Shown piece after piece: positions 15,819-25,096 of a stretch of 64,000 bases of DNA. The translations under genes and the position numbers were made by a program. The notes beneath the pieces are model-generated. The model did not search any database. It was not told the origin of the DNA and saw nothing but the letters and a program-made list of their open reading frames with translations. How positions within the stretch are numbered: the stretch's first letter is position 1; every line of letters begins with the position of its first letter. Source of the stretch: Mesorhizobium sp. L2C084A000 (GTDB lineage Bacteria; Pseudomonadota; Alphaproteobacteria; Rhizobiales; Rhizobiaceae); contig NZ_AYWX01000009.1 of assembly GCF_000502875.1 (NCBI RefSeq), positions 460,041-524,040 of the forward strand. The letters are read 5' to 3'.

Positions 15819-16160
15819 TCAGTAATCGTCGCAGGTGCATTCCGCCGAGGAGATACGGTCGTTCCAGTCGCTGCCGCCCAAATTGCGGATCCTGCGCGTG
15901 ATCTCGATCGAGCGGCCGCCCATCCTAGAATCCTCATAGGCCACGAGCGTGCAGCCGCGGCGAACGATCACCGACGACACACGGTCATTCCAGAACTGGC
16001 CGCCACGAAAATTTACGGAATCCTCGGCACCCATGCCGATGGACCGCCCGCGAAAATTCCCGTTCTCGAACATGATACAGGCAGCCTGGTTGTATTGGGC
16101 GCTGGCGACGTCGGCATACAGCACGGACGCGACTGCGGTCAGGATGGCAAGACGTCTCAT
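15819..16160 (-). CDS. Exported beta/gamma-crystallin-like (peptidase inhibitor I36) protein
   Basis: The 113-residue product has an N-terminal signal peptide (about 1-21, ending DVASAQ). Two Greek-key-like repeats follow, each with an aromatic-x-Gly-x-F/G pattern: IMFENGNFRGRSIGMG and LVAYEDSRMGGRSIEI, each then followed by a WNDR(V/I)SS segment. Four cysteines in the mature part could make disulfides. It resembles small secreted crystallin-fold proteins grouped with peptidase inhibitor family I36. Function is unknown; it probably acts in the periplasm or outside the cell. Confidence 0.72.
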   Translation of the reverse strand: MRRLAILTAVASVLYADVASAQYNQAACIMFENGNFRGRSIGMGAEDSVNFRGGQFWNDRVSSVIVRRGCTLVAYEDSRMGGRSIEITRRIRNLGGSDWNDRISSAECTCDDY

Positions 16161-16326
16161 CGGTTTTTCCTCGGTTCGGCAGCGCTCCTGGCTGGGTCAC
16201 GCGGCCTGCCCAGTTTGCCACTGCTTCGGTCGCGGAGGCAAGCCTGGAGCGTAAGCCCGAACAGGTAGGCAGCGGGGCAAGAGCGGGAGCCGGTTCGGCA
16301 AAGATCACGCTCAATGGGGAAGAGCT

Positions 16327-17175
16327 TTAGCGGCTGTCGAACATCCAGCTGCGGTTTCGCCACATTTTCTCGCCGACCAGACAATCGGTGGTGGATCTCT
16401 CCTGTGCCAATATCACCGGCGGATGCGCGGCTTCTTCCGCCGCCCATTGCGGCGAGGCCGGACCGGCGAGTTCCAACACCAGCTTGCGGCGAATGGCTTC
16501 GGGAAACTGCGTCCAGTCATTGACCGGGATCATGAAGGCTCCGGGACCACCAATGACGCAGTCGCTGTAGTAGCGATCGAGATTGCTGACGTCGTAGGCG
16601 CCGATGAAGCCGCCTCGCGTCATCAGCGGCAGGCCGTTGATGACGATGCCTTGCTTGATCAGCTCGTCGCGGGTCAGGTTGACCGGCGCGCCCTGATTGT
16701 TGGGGCCGTCGCCCGAAATGTCGATGACCCGCTTCGTGCCTCGGTAGCCGCTTTCGGCGAACAGGTCGTTGCCGAACTCCAGCGCTCCGGAGATCGAGGT
16801 GCGCCGCGCGCTGTTGGGCGGCTGCGCCGACAACTGCGCAACCACGCGCTCGGCGTCGGTGCGGCTGGCGATCACCGTCCACGGCACGATGACGCGCTGC
16901 CAGGTGGTACCGGCCCATTCGACATAGGTAACGGCGATCTTGCCATGGGCGCCGTCGGCAATGGCCTGCAGCACATTGTCGTGCGTCAGCGCCGCTGCGT
17001 AGCCGTGACGCTGGATCTCGAGTTCGTCCGGAGACATCGACAGCGAGACATCGACGGCCAGCACCAACTCGACATCGACGGGCTCGTCAGCTTGGGTCGC
17101 GGGCGTCAACCAGAGCGTCAGCGCGAACGCGGCGCAGCTTGAAAGGAAATGTCTTGCGCAGGCAAAAGCAGACAT
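16327..17175 (-). CDS. Exported DUF1194 (VWA-like) protein
   Basis: The 282-residue protein has a signal peptide (about 1-29) and then a von Willebrand A-like fold of the DUF1194 family. The metal-binding DxSxS motif is present as DVSLSMS near residue 42, and the acidic DISGDGPNN segment lies near residue 153. It should be periplasmic. DUF1194 proteins have no settled function. It is followed leftward by the crystallin-like gene on the same strand after 166 bp. The terminator at 17214-17239 separates it from the flavoprotein gene upstream. Confidence 0.82.
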   Translation of the reverse strand: MSAFACARHFLSSCAAFALTLWLTPATQADEPVDVELVLAVDVSLSMSPDELEIQRHGYAAALTHDNVLQAIADGAHGKIAVTYVEWAGTTWQRVIVPWTVIASRTDAERVVAQLSAQPPNSARRTSISGALEFGNDLFAESGYRGTKRVIDISGDGPNNQGAPVNLTRDELIKQGIVINGLPLMTRGGFIGAYDVSNLDRYYSDCVIGGPGAFMIPVNDWTQFPEAIRRKLVLELAGPASPQWAAEEAAHPPVILAQERSTTDCLVGEKMWRNRSWMFDSR

Positions 17176-17213
17176 GCCGCAAGGGTAAGCGAAAACAGCC
17201 TGTTTAAAAAGGG

Positions 17214-17239
17214 AAAAGCCCGGCCAAGGCCGGGCTTTT
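17214..17239 (-). terminator. Symmetric Rho-independent terminator after the GcvT-flavoprotein gene
   Basis: AAAAGCCCGGCC (17214-17225) and GGCCGGGCTTTT (17228-17239) form a perfect 12-bp inverted repeat. Read leftward it gives a GC stem followed by TTTT, 20 nt after the stop codon of the gene ending at 17260. Confidence 0.88.
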
Positions 17240-17259
17240 CGTTCTCAAATTCTGCGGCT

Positions 17260-19821
17260 TCAACTGCGCGGCTTCAAATTCTCCGGATCATAAAGCGGCT
17301 TGTAACCGACAGCGGCGACTTCAACCGGATAGGTCTCGCCGAAATACTCGATAATGAGCTTGCGGCCTTCCTGGGCGTAGGCCCATGGCAGATAGGCGAG
17401 GCCGATGTTCTTGCCGATGGTCGGGCCATAGGCCATCGACGTGGTGAACGACCGGCGGCCGAGTTCGTCGACCAGCGTCTCGCCGGTCTTCGGGTCCATC
17501 ACCGGCATCGTGCCGACAGGATAGCGGGCAACGCCTTTGGAATCGACATTACTGGTCATCACCAGCGTGCACAGCATGGCCGGTTGGCGCTCGCGGGCGC
17601 GGTATTCGACATGCTTGGCCTTGCCGCAAAAGTCGTTCTCCTTGACCTTCGGACGCGCAAGATCGGCTTCGAGCAGATTGTACTCGGTCAAAAGGTCGGC
17701 GTTCTGCAGGCGCAGGCTCTTTTCCATGCGGCGGGTGTTGGCATAGGTCTCGACGCCGAAGGGCATCACGCCGGTCGATCGCAGCGCGTCCCAGACAGCG
17801 AGACCGTCCTCGTAGCGCATATGCAGTTCCCAGCCCTGCTCGCCTACATAGGAGATGCGGAAAGCGGTGACATCCTTGCCGCCGATCCGGACCGGCTTGA
17901 TCGCCGCGAATGGGAAGTTCTCAACAGAGAGCCCGTCCGGACTTTCGACCACCTTCTGCAAGGTCGCCCGGGCATTCGGCCCCCAGATGCCGATGGTGAC
18001 ATACTTCTCGGTCACGTCGGTGATGGTGACATCGAAACCTTTGTCCTGTGCCGTGCGGCGCATGTACTGGAAGTCGCGCGGACCGGCGTCGGCGCCATCG
18101 ATCAAACGGCAGCGGTCGGCCATGCGGATGACGGTAAAGTCGGCGCGCACCATGCCTTCCTCGTCGAGGAAGTGGGTGTAGATACCCTTGCCGATGTTGT
18201 TGTCGCCGCCGATCTTGGCCGCGCAGAGCCATTCCAGCAGCGCGACATGGTCGGGACCCTCGATGTCGTACATGGCGAAATGCGACAGGTTGACGATGCC
18301 GCAATCCTCGCTCATGGCGAGGTGTTCGGCATTGGAGACGCGCCAGAAATGGCGGTTGTCCCACTCGTTCTCACGCACCGGCACCCGGTTGCCGTATTTC
18401 TCCAGCAGATGCTCGTTGGCGGCGTAGCCATGGGCGCGCTCCCAGCCGCCAAGCTCCATGAAATAGCCGCCGAGTTCCTTCTCGCGTTCCCAGAACGGCG
18501 AGCGCCTGATGTTGCGGGCCTTGGAGAACGGCTCGCGCGGATGCACTGCCGGATTGTAGACCTTCATCGCCGTCTCGGTGCAGCGATCCCAGATGAACTG
18601 CTCCTTTGTCTGGTGCGGATAGAAGCGCGCATAGTCGACGGCGTGGTGATCGATCGCGGTTCGGCCGTCGGTCATCCAATCGGCGATCAGCTTGCCCATG
18701 CCGGGGCCGTCCTTGACCCAGATGGCGACGGCATACCAAAGGCCCCGCACCTTCTGGCTTTCGCCCATCGACGGGCCGCCATCCGCGGTCACCTGCAAGA
18801 GACCGTTGAAGGAATGGCTTTCGTTATAGCCGAGTTCGCCGAGAATCGGCGTCAGCTCCATGGCGCGTTCGAGCGGCGCCAGGATCTGTTCCATGTCGAG
18901 ATCGCGCTGCGAGGGTGAAAGCCGCGCCTGGTCCTTCTCCAGCAGGTCGCGCGGATGGCAAAGGCGCGGGTTGGTCTCTTCGTAATAACCCCATTCGACC
19001 TGCCCGCCCTCGGCGGTCCTGGGATCGCCTGTGTCACGCATATAGGCCGAGTTGCCCTGGTCGCGCAGCAGCGGCCAGCCGATCTCCTTGCCGGTGCCGG
19101 CAAACTCGTTGTAGGGGCCGAAAAAGGTCAGCGGATGGTCGATCGGCATGACAGGCAGATCCTCGCCGACCATTTCCGCGATCAGCCGGCCCCATATGCC
19201 GGCGCAGACGATGACATAGTCGGCCTCGATGGTGCCGCGATCGGTCACCACGCCTGAAATGCGGCCGTCCTTGACGACAAGCGACCGAGCCGGCGTGTTG
19301 GCGAAGGATTTGAGCTTGCCCGAGGCTTCCGCCTGGTCGACCAGCTTGCCGGCGACCGTCTGCGAGCGCGGGATGACCAGACCGGCATCGGGATCCCACA
19401 GGCCGCCCTGCACCATCGCTTCTTCGATCAGCGGAAATTTTTCCTTGATCTCGGCCGGTTCGATCAGACGGGCGCGCGTGCCAAACGCCTTGGCGGAGGC
19501 GATCTTGCGCTTGATCTCTTCCATGCGGCTGTCGTCGCCGACACGCGCAACCTCAAGGCCGCCGATACGCGCGTAATGACCCATCTTCTCGTAGAAATCG
19601 ATGGAGTAGAGCGTCGTCCAGCACGACAGGAAATCGTGGCTGGTGGTGTAGCAGAAGTCGGAGGCGTGCGCGGTCGAGCCGATATCGGTCGGGATGCCTG
19701 ATTTGTCGATGCCGACAATATCGTCCCAGCCGCGTTCGATCAGATGATGGGCGATCGATGCGCCGACAATACCGCCCAGGCCGACGATGACGACCTTCGC
19801 CTTTTTCGGAAACTCTGCCAT
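17260..19821 (-). CDS. FAD-dependent dimethylglycine/sarcosine dehydrogenase-like protein fused to GcvT domain (divergent member)
   Basis: The 853-residue protein has an N-terminal FAD-binding DAO domain (VVIVGLGGIVGASIAHHL at residue 10), a middle FAO domain and a C-terminal GcvT folate-binding domain (from about residue 440; ISYVGEQGWELHMRYEDG near 700). Such enzymes oxidise N-methyl groups and load the carbon on THF. The covalent-FAD His region reads GSTAHASDF, not the STWHAAG seen in the proteins at 39556 and 44082, so it is a distinct branch. ATG 19821 follows GGAG; a TTG 15 bp upstream is an alternative. It stands alone between two terminator-bounded units. TTTGCGAC at 19889 hints at control by the AraC regulator. 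The substrate could be dimethylglycine or another N-methyl amino acid. Confidence 0.82.
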   Translation of the reverse strand: MAEFPKKAKVVIVGLGGIVGASIAHHLIERGWDDIVGIDKSGIPTDIGSTAHASDFCYTTSHDFLSCWTTLYSIDFYEKMGHYARIGGLEVARVGDDSRMEEIKRKIASAKAFGTRARLIEPAEIKEKFPLIEEAMVQGGLWDPDAGLVIPRSQTVAGKLVDQAEASGKLKSFANTPARSLVVKDGRISGVVTDRGTIEADYVIVCAGIWGRLIAEMVGEDLPVMPIDHPLTFFGPYNEFAGTGKEIGWPLLRDQGNSAYMRDTGDPRTAEGGQVEWGYYEETNPRLCHPRDLLEKDQARLSPSQRDLDMEQILAPLERAMELTPILGELGYNESHSFNGLLQVTADGGPSMGESQKVRGLWYAVAIWVKDGPGMGKLIADWMTDGRTAIDHHAVDYARFYPHQTKEQFIWDRCTETAMKVYNPAVHPREPFSKARNIRRSPFWEREKELGGYFMELGGWERAHGYAANEHLLEKYGNRVPVRENEWDNRHFWRVSNAEHLAMSEDCGIVNLSHFAMYDIEGPDHVALLEWLCAAKIGGDNNIGKGIYTHFLDEEGMVRADFTVIRMADRCRLIDGADAGPRDFQYMRRTAQDKGFDVTITDVTEKYVTIGIWGPNARATLQKVVESPDGLSVENFPFAAIKPVRIGGKDVTAFRISYVGEQGWELHMRYEDGLAVWDALRSTGVMPFGVETYANTRRMEKSLRLQNADLLTEYNLLEADLARPKVKENDFCGKAKHVEYRARERQPAMLCTLVMTSNVDSKGVARYPVGTMPVMDPKTGETLVDELGRRSFTTSMAYGPTIGKNIGLAYLPWAYAQEGRKLIIEYFGETYPVEVAAVGYKPLYDPENLKPRS

Positions 19822-19888
19822 TGCCCGCGACTCCAAAGTGATAAAGCGGGCGGACTATAGGGCGGAGCGGCAGGCCGATTGAAGCCTG

Positions 19889-19906
19889 TTTGCGACATTG
19901 GCAAAA
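19889..19906. promoter_or_regulatory. TTTGCGAC motif upstream of the flavoprotein gene
   Basis: TTTGCGACATTGGCAAAA lies about 70 bp upstream of the start at 19821 (read on the minus strand as TTTTGCCAATGTCGCAAA). It repeats the TGTCGCAA core found at 2382 and within the palindromes at 14615-14636, and shows imperfect dyad symmetry itself. Confidence 0.4.
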
Positions 19907-19975
19907 AGCCGAGCGACCAGACGGCAGAATGCTTCACACCGGCGCCTGGGGCGGTTCGCTTTTCGGTGGGCTAAC

Positions 19976-20734
19976 TCAGGCGAAGGCCCAGATGTCCTCG
20001 GCCTGAAAGCCGACCTGATAACCTGATGTCTTCAGCTTGACCACGACCTGGCCGATCTCCGGGGCGGGCAGCGCGCCGACCTCGACCTTGATCATGCCGG
20101 GGCGGTAGCGCTTGAGGTCCAGCTGTTCGAAGACGATCCAGTCGGCGCCCTCGCAATCGACGAGGAAAGCGTCGATATGGCTGATGCCGTTGCGATCGAG
20201 CAGCGTCTGCAAGGTCTCGGATGGCACCTCGATGTCCCTGAGATGCGGCGCGAACTTGTTGAAATTGGCGTCGGCCTCGCCCCAGGCATTCTTGCCCGAC
20301 ATCAGATTGGTGTCGGTGACCGACGAGCAGCCGATAAATTCGATGGGCAACGTGCCGGCCTCGAGGGCGGCGGCATCGAAGGTGTGGACGGTTATCGTGC
20401 CCTTTGTCTTCGTCACCGCCACCGGCTCGATGATGAAGCGGTCCGTGTCTGGATAATTGGCGCGCAGTCTCTTCTGGTTGTACGGGATCGGCTCGACCAG
20501 CATGGCCCGTGCACCGGGAATCCTGTGCAGCCAAGGCGTCACATCGTCGAACAGTGCGCCGTCGCAGGCGCCGACATTGACCATCTGGAACGGTCGCCCT
20601 GCACCACCAAAACGCGCCTTCAGCGCCGCCCTGGCCAGGAACTTGGTGCCGCGCAGCGACGGGCCGCGATCGAGAACGCCCTTGGGAAGAGCAAGCGACA
20701 GGGCAACGCGCGCCAGGCTGGATAGCGAACTCAT
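19976..20734 (-). CDS. FkbM-family methyltransferase
   Basis: The 252-residue protein has class-I SAM methyltransferase elements of the FkbM family: QMVNVGACDGALFDDV near residue 50 (SAM-binding loop), LVEPIPYNQKRLRANY near residue 80 (acidic residue for SAM ribose) and DAFLVDCEGADWIVFE near residue 190. FkbM enzymes usually O-methylate sugars or polyketides. The start overlaps the stop of the preceding membrane-protein gene by 4 bases (ATGA), and GGAGA lies six bases ahead. As the last gene of the leftward cluster from 27885, it may methylate a sugar of the surface glycan made there. Confidence 0.85.
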   Translation of the reverse strand: MSSLSSLARVALSLALPKGVLDRGPSLRGTKFLARAALKARFGGAGRPFQMVNVGACDGALFDDVTPWLHRIPGARAMLVEPIPYNQKRLRANYPDTDRFIIEPVAVTKTKGTITVHTFDAAALEAGTLPIEFIGCSSVTDTNLMSGKNAWGEADANFNKFAPHLRDIEVPSETLQTLLDRNGISHIDAFLVDCEGADWIVFEQLDLKRYRPGMIKVEVGALPAPEIGQVVVKLKTSGYQVGFQAEDIWAFA

Positions 20735-21963
20735 GACTTGTCTCCGGGAATGATTTGCATGGCAGCGCGATTCTGGCCGCGAGCCACGGCTGCCCACAGC
20801 GCCATGAACGGCGTCGCCAGCAGCAGGAATGGCGGAATCAGATGGGGGAAATAGATGCGCGTGTCGTGGATCGGGAAGACGGTGAACTTCGCCAGCGCAC
20901 CGAGCACCAGCGCCGCAAACAGGATGCCGGCGCGGCGATCGAGGCGGAAGCCGGCGCGGGCGGCAGCAAACCAGCCGGCCAGTGCCAGCACCGACACGCC
21001 GACCCAACTGTTCAGGCTGACGGCGCGCAGCAGCGAGGTGGCAAACGCCCTGAGATAGGTGGTGACCGAGAATGGCGGCTCGAATCCGTCCATATTGAAG
21101 TGCTGCTCGATGCTGGAGAACCACAGATGCGGCGCCCAGCCGGGATGATGCGCCCAGTGAGAGATGGCGAAGTAGGCCACGAAGGAAGCGGCAAAACCGG
21201 CCAGCGCACCCCATGCCCTCTGCCGGTACGCGACCAGCAGCACAGCGAAAATCGCCAGGAAAACAATGTTGTCCGGCCGTACCATGAAGGCGAGGAAGAG
21301 CAGGATCGCCGTTGCCACCTCGAGGCCGCGGACATAGGCATAGAGCCCGCCGAGCAGCAGCGCTGAAGTGAGCAGATCCGGTGTCGAAGCGCGTGCCGCA
21401 TCGCCGAAATCGGCCATGATCAGCACCGCGCCGACGATAGGCGCCAACGCCAATGCCCCTGTGGAGCGTAGCCACATCAACGCGATCGCGCCAAACAGCA
21501 GCACGGAGAACACTGAGACCAGTCGCATTGCCTCGACCGGCGACATCACCGCGCTCAGTGTCGACAGGATCTCGGCATAGAGGAACTTGATCCGGTACAT
21601 GCCGAGCAGTGAATGGAAGTCGGCGGCATTCTCCGTCATGTGACTGCGGAAGCCGCCTCCATCGTCGGTCAGCGCCTTATAGTCGCCTGCGGACACGCCC
21701 GATTTGACAGTGTTGTAGGCATAGTCATGCAGCGCCTGCGCATCGGGATAGGTGCCTTCCTCCGATATAGCGAGATAGGGCAGCATGTCCCAGTTGGCGT
21801 CGGGCATCACCCAGGCGGTGAACGCTGTAAAAAGAATGTAGAGCGCGAAGGCCGCCGCGCCGATCGGTGCTGCCAGCCGCGCATAAGTCCCCTCGCCCCA
21901 CGCCAGACCGGCTCCGATGAGGCGGTCGAGCGGGTTTTGTGGATCGGGCGACTTGGTCAGCAT
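20731..21963 (-). CDS. Polytopic membrane protein, possible glycosyltransferase
   Basis: The 410-residue protein has about ten hydrophobic segments. The first (about residues 32-50) is followed by a large periplasmic-type loop with MPDANWDMLPYLAISEEGTY. That loop, acidic and after TM1, recalls the catalytic loop of GT-C glycosyltransferases that use lipid-phosphate sugars. Later segments are typical membrane helices with short loops, and the C-terminus is cytosolic and basic. It sits between the aminotransferase and the FkbM gene, overlapping the latter. A glycosyltransferase using a polyprenyl-phosphate sugar made by the cluster is an inference; no signature proves it. Confidence 0.6.
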   Translation of the reverse strand: MLTKSPDPQNPLDRLIGAGLAWGEGTYARLAAPIGAAAFALYILFTAFTAWVMPDANWDMLPYLAISEEGTYPDAQALHDYAYNTVKSGVSAGDYKALTDDGGGFRSHMTENAADFHSLLGMYRIKFLYAEILSTLSAVMSPVEAMRLVSVFSVLLFGAIALMWLRSTGALALAPIVGAVLIMADFGDAARASTPDLLTSALLLGGLYAYVRGLEVATAILLFLAFMVRPDNIVFLAIFAVLLVAYRQRAWGALAGFAASFVAYFAISHWAHHPGWAPHLWFSSIEQHFNMDGFEPPFSVTTYLRAFATSLLRAVSLNSWVGVSVLALAGWFAAARAGFRLDRRAGILFAALVLGALAKFTVFPIHDTRIYFPHLIPPFLLLATPFMALWAAVARGQNRAAMQIIPGDKS

Positions 21964-21984
21964 CGTTGTACCCAGCGAACTCGC

Positions 21985-23457
<1,473 letters not shown>

Positions 23458-23519
23458 TTCAATCTCCTGTCTGCACGCACGACCAGGATCGGGCGCAACG
23501 AAAGCTGTTTTGCGAGCCG

Positions 23520-24527
23520 CTATTCGGCGGGCACATGTTTGGTGGCGACTGCGTGGCCGGCTTTCTTTGCGCGGTACTCGCTATAGGCGGCGATCAGCAT
23601 GTCCTCGTCGCGATATTGCGCCACCCAGCCGAGCTGGCGCCCGGCCTTGGACACGTCGAGCACGCAGTCCTCGTCGGCGATCAGATACTGTTCCGGGTCC
23701 ATGATCGGCATGTTGAAGAGGTCGAGCAGGTCGAGCGTGCGCTTGACCGCCCAGCCCGGTGTCGGGATCAGGATCGATTTCGAGCCGGCATGCCGGATCA
23801 AATCGCCGAGCAATTTCTTGACCGGCGGCGGGTTGAGCGAACCCAGATTATAGGCCTCATTAGGCACACCGGCCTTCCAGGCCGCGCGCGCGGCCTCGGC
23901 GCAGTCGAACACCGAGATGAACTGATAGGGGTTCCTGCCCGAACCGATCATCGGCACGGGAAGGTTCCAGTCGATCAGCTTGAACAGCTTTTCCAGGATG
24001 CCGAGCCGGCCTGGGCCGATGATCAGGCGCGGGCGAAACAGCGAGATCGACATGCCGCGCTTGCGCCATTCGGCCGCCAACTCCTCTGTCTTCTGCTTCG
24101 ACCAGCCATATTCGCCCAGCGGCGCCACCGGGTGCTCCTCGGTCATCGGCTGCGTGACCGTGTGGCCGTAGATCATGTCGGTCGTGTAGTGGACGAGTTT
24201 TGTCGCACCGGCTCTGTCCATGGCCTGCATGATGTGCTCGGTGCCGTGGAAATTCACCGGGAAAAAGAAATCGTGCCGCTTGGCCCGCACCTGGATCGGC
24301 GACAGCATCTTGGCCGACAAATTGTAGACCATATCATCGGCCTTCAGCCCGACCGCCGCGACCGACGCCGGATCGGTGACGTCGCATTGGATAAAGCGGA
24401 CGGTGCGGTACTGCGGCAGGTCGCTCTTGACGACGTCGGCGACGACAACCTCTTCACCATCGGCCACAAGCTTCGGAGCAAGGTGGCGGCCGACGAAACC
24501 GTCACCGCCGAAAATCACATGTCTCAT
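23520..24527 (-). CDS. NAD-dependent epimerase/dehydratase (extended SDR)
   Basis: The 335-residue extended short-chain dehydrogenase starts MRHVIFGGDGFVG, giving the NAD-binding GxxGxxG at residues 7-13. The catalytic pair is YGWSK (Tyr-x3-Lys) near residue 143, with the Thr-Thr-Asp segment (HYTTDMIYG) before it. A typical substrate-binding C-terminal region follows (RPRLIIGPGR, FISVFDCAEA). Its start overlaps the stop of the EamA-type gene by 4 bases. It probably epimerises or oxidises a nucleotide sugar or polyprenyl sugar. A DprE2-like reductase partner for the DprE1-like protein is possible but unproven. Confidence 0.82.
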   Translation of the reverse strand: MRHVIFGGDGFVGRHLAPKLVADGEEVVVADVVKSDLPQYRTVRFIQCDVTDPASVAAVGLKADDMVYNLSAKMLSPIQVRAKRHDFFFPVNFHGTEHIMQAMDRAGATKLVHYTTDMIYGHTVTQPMTEEHPVAPLGEYGWSKQKTEELAAEWRKRGMSISLFRPRLIIGPGRLGILEKLFKLIDWNLPVPMIGSGRNPYQFISVFDCAEAARAAWKAGVPNEAYNLGSLNPPPVKKLLGDLIRHAGSKSILIPTPGWAVKRTLDLLDLFNMPIMDPEQYLIADEDCVLDVSKAGRQLGWVAQYRDEDMLIAAYSEYRAKKAGHAVATKHVPAE

Positions 24528-24973
24528 CGAATGATCTCGTTTGCTTGGATCTTGTCGGGCATGATGGAAGCGGTCTGGTCCTCATGCCCTTGCTTACCCA
24601 AATCCCGGCCACTTTGCGCGATCAGCACCGTGCCGACGCAGATGAAGGCGATGCCGGCGATCCGCCAGCCATTGAGGTCCTCGCGGAAGACGAAATAAGC
24701 GAAGATGGCGACGGCAACATAGGCGAGGCTGAGGAACGGATAAGCGAAGGAGAGCTCGACCTTGGACAGCACATAGAGATGCGAGGCCATCGAGATGACG
24801 AAGGTGCAGAGGCCAAGGAACACCCAGGGGCTGAAAACGATCTGCAACAGCTTGACGAGCGGATTGACGCCCTCGAACGAGATCGGCCCGAGCGACATCA
24901 TGCCTTGCTTCAGCATCAGCTGTGCGGCGGCATTGGTCATGACCGTAAAGAGAATGAAGACGATGTATTTCAT
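24524..24973 (-). CDS. Small EamA/SMR-type transporter (ArnE/ArnF-like)
   Basis: The 149-residue protein has four predicted membrane helices (about 2-20, 48-68, 75-95 and 103-121) and a hydrophilic tail of about 25 residues. The motif VELSFAYPFLSLAYVAVAIF in helix 3 is typical of the small EamA/SMR fold. ArnE and ArnF of this fold flip undecaprenyl-phosphate-aminoarabinose. A lipid-linked sugar flippase fits the DprE1-like and UbiA-HAD genes upstream. It is separated from them by 123 AT-rich bases, so it may have its own promoter. It is coupled to the SDR gene by ATGA. Confidence 0.78.
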   Translation of the reverse strand: MKYIVFILFTVMTNAAAQLMLKQGMMSLGPISFEGVNPLVKLLQIVFSPWVFLGLCTFVISMASHLYVLSKVELSFAYPFLSLAYVAVAIFAYFVFREDLNGWRIAGIAFICVGTVLIAQSGRDLGKQGHEDQTASIMPDKIQANEIIR

Positions 24974-25096
24974 GTGTTCCGAGCCACCCCTTCATGCTTC
25001 CTATTACAAACCAGCAAACATTTCGTGAAGCCACAAGAATGTTTTGAGTGAATCATGGATTTAACGATCGATAACCAAGAATTACTCAAGTTATAT

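Noticed and set aside
17149..18918. Plus-strand open frame of 589 codons antisense to the GcvT-flavoprotein
   Set aside because: No ribosome site or family pattern; the minus strand is a well-formed FAD/GcvT protein.
20734..21475. N-terminal extension of the FkbM methyltransferase frame (open to 21475)
   Set aside because: That stretch is in another frame within the membrane-protein gene and lacks family sequence. ATG 20734 with GGAGA is a better start.
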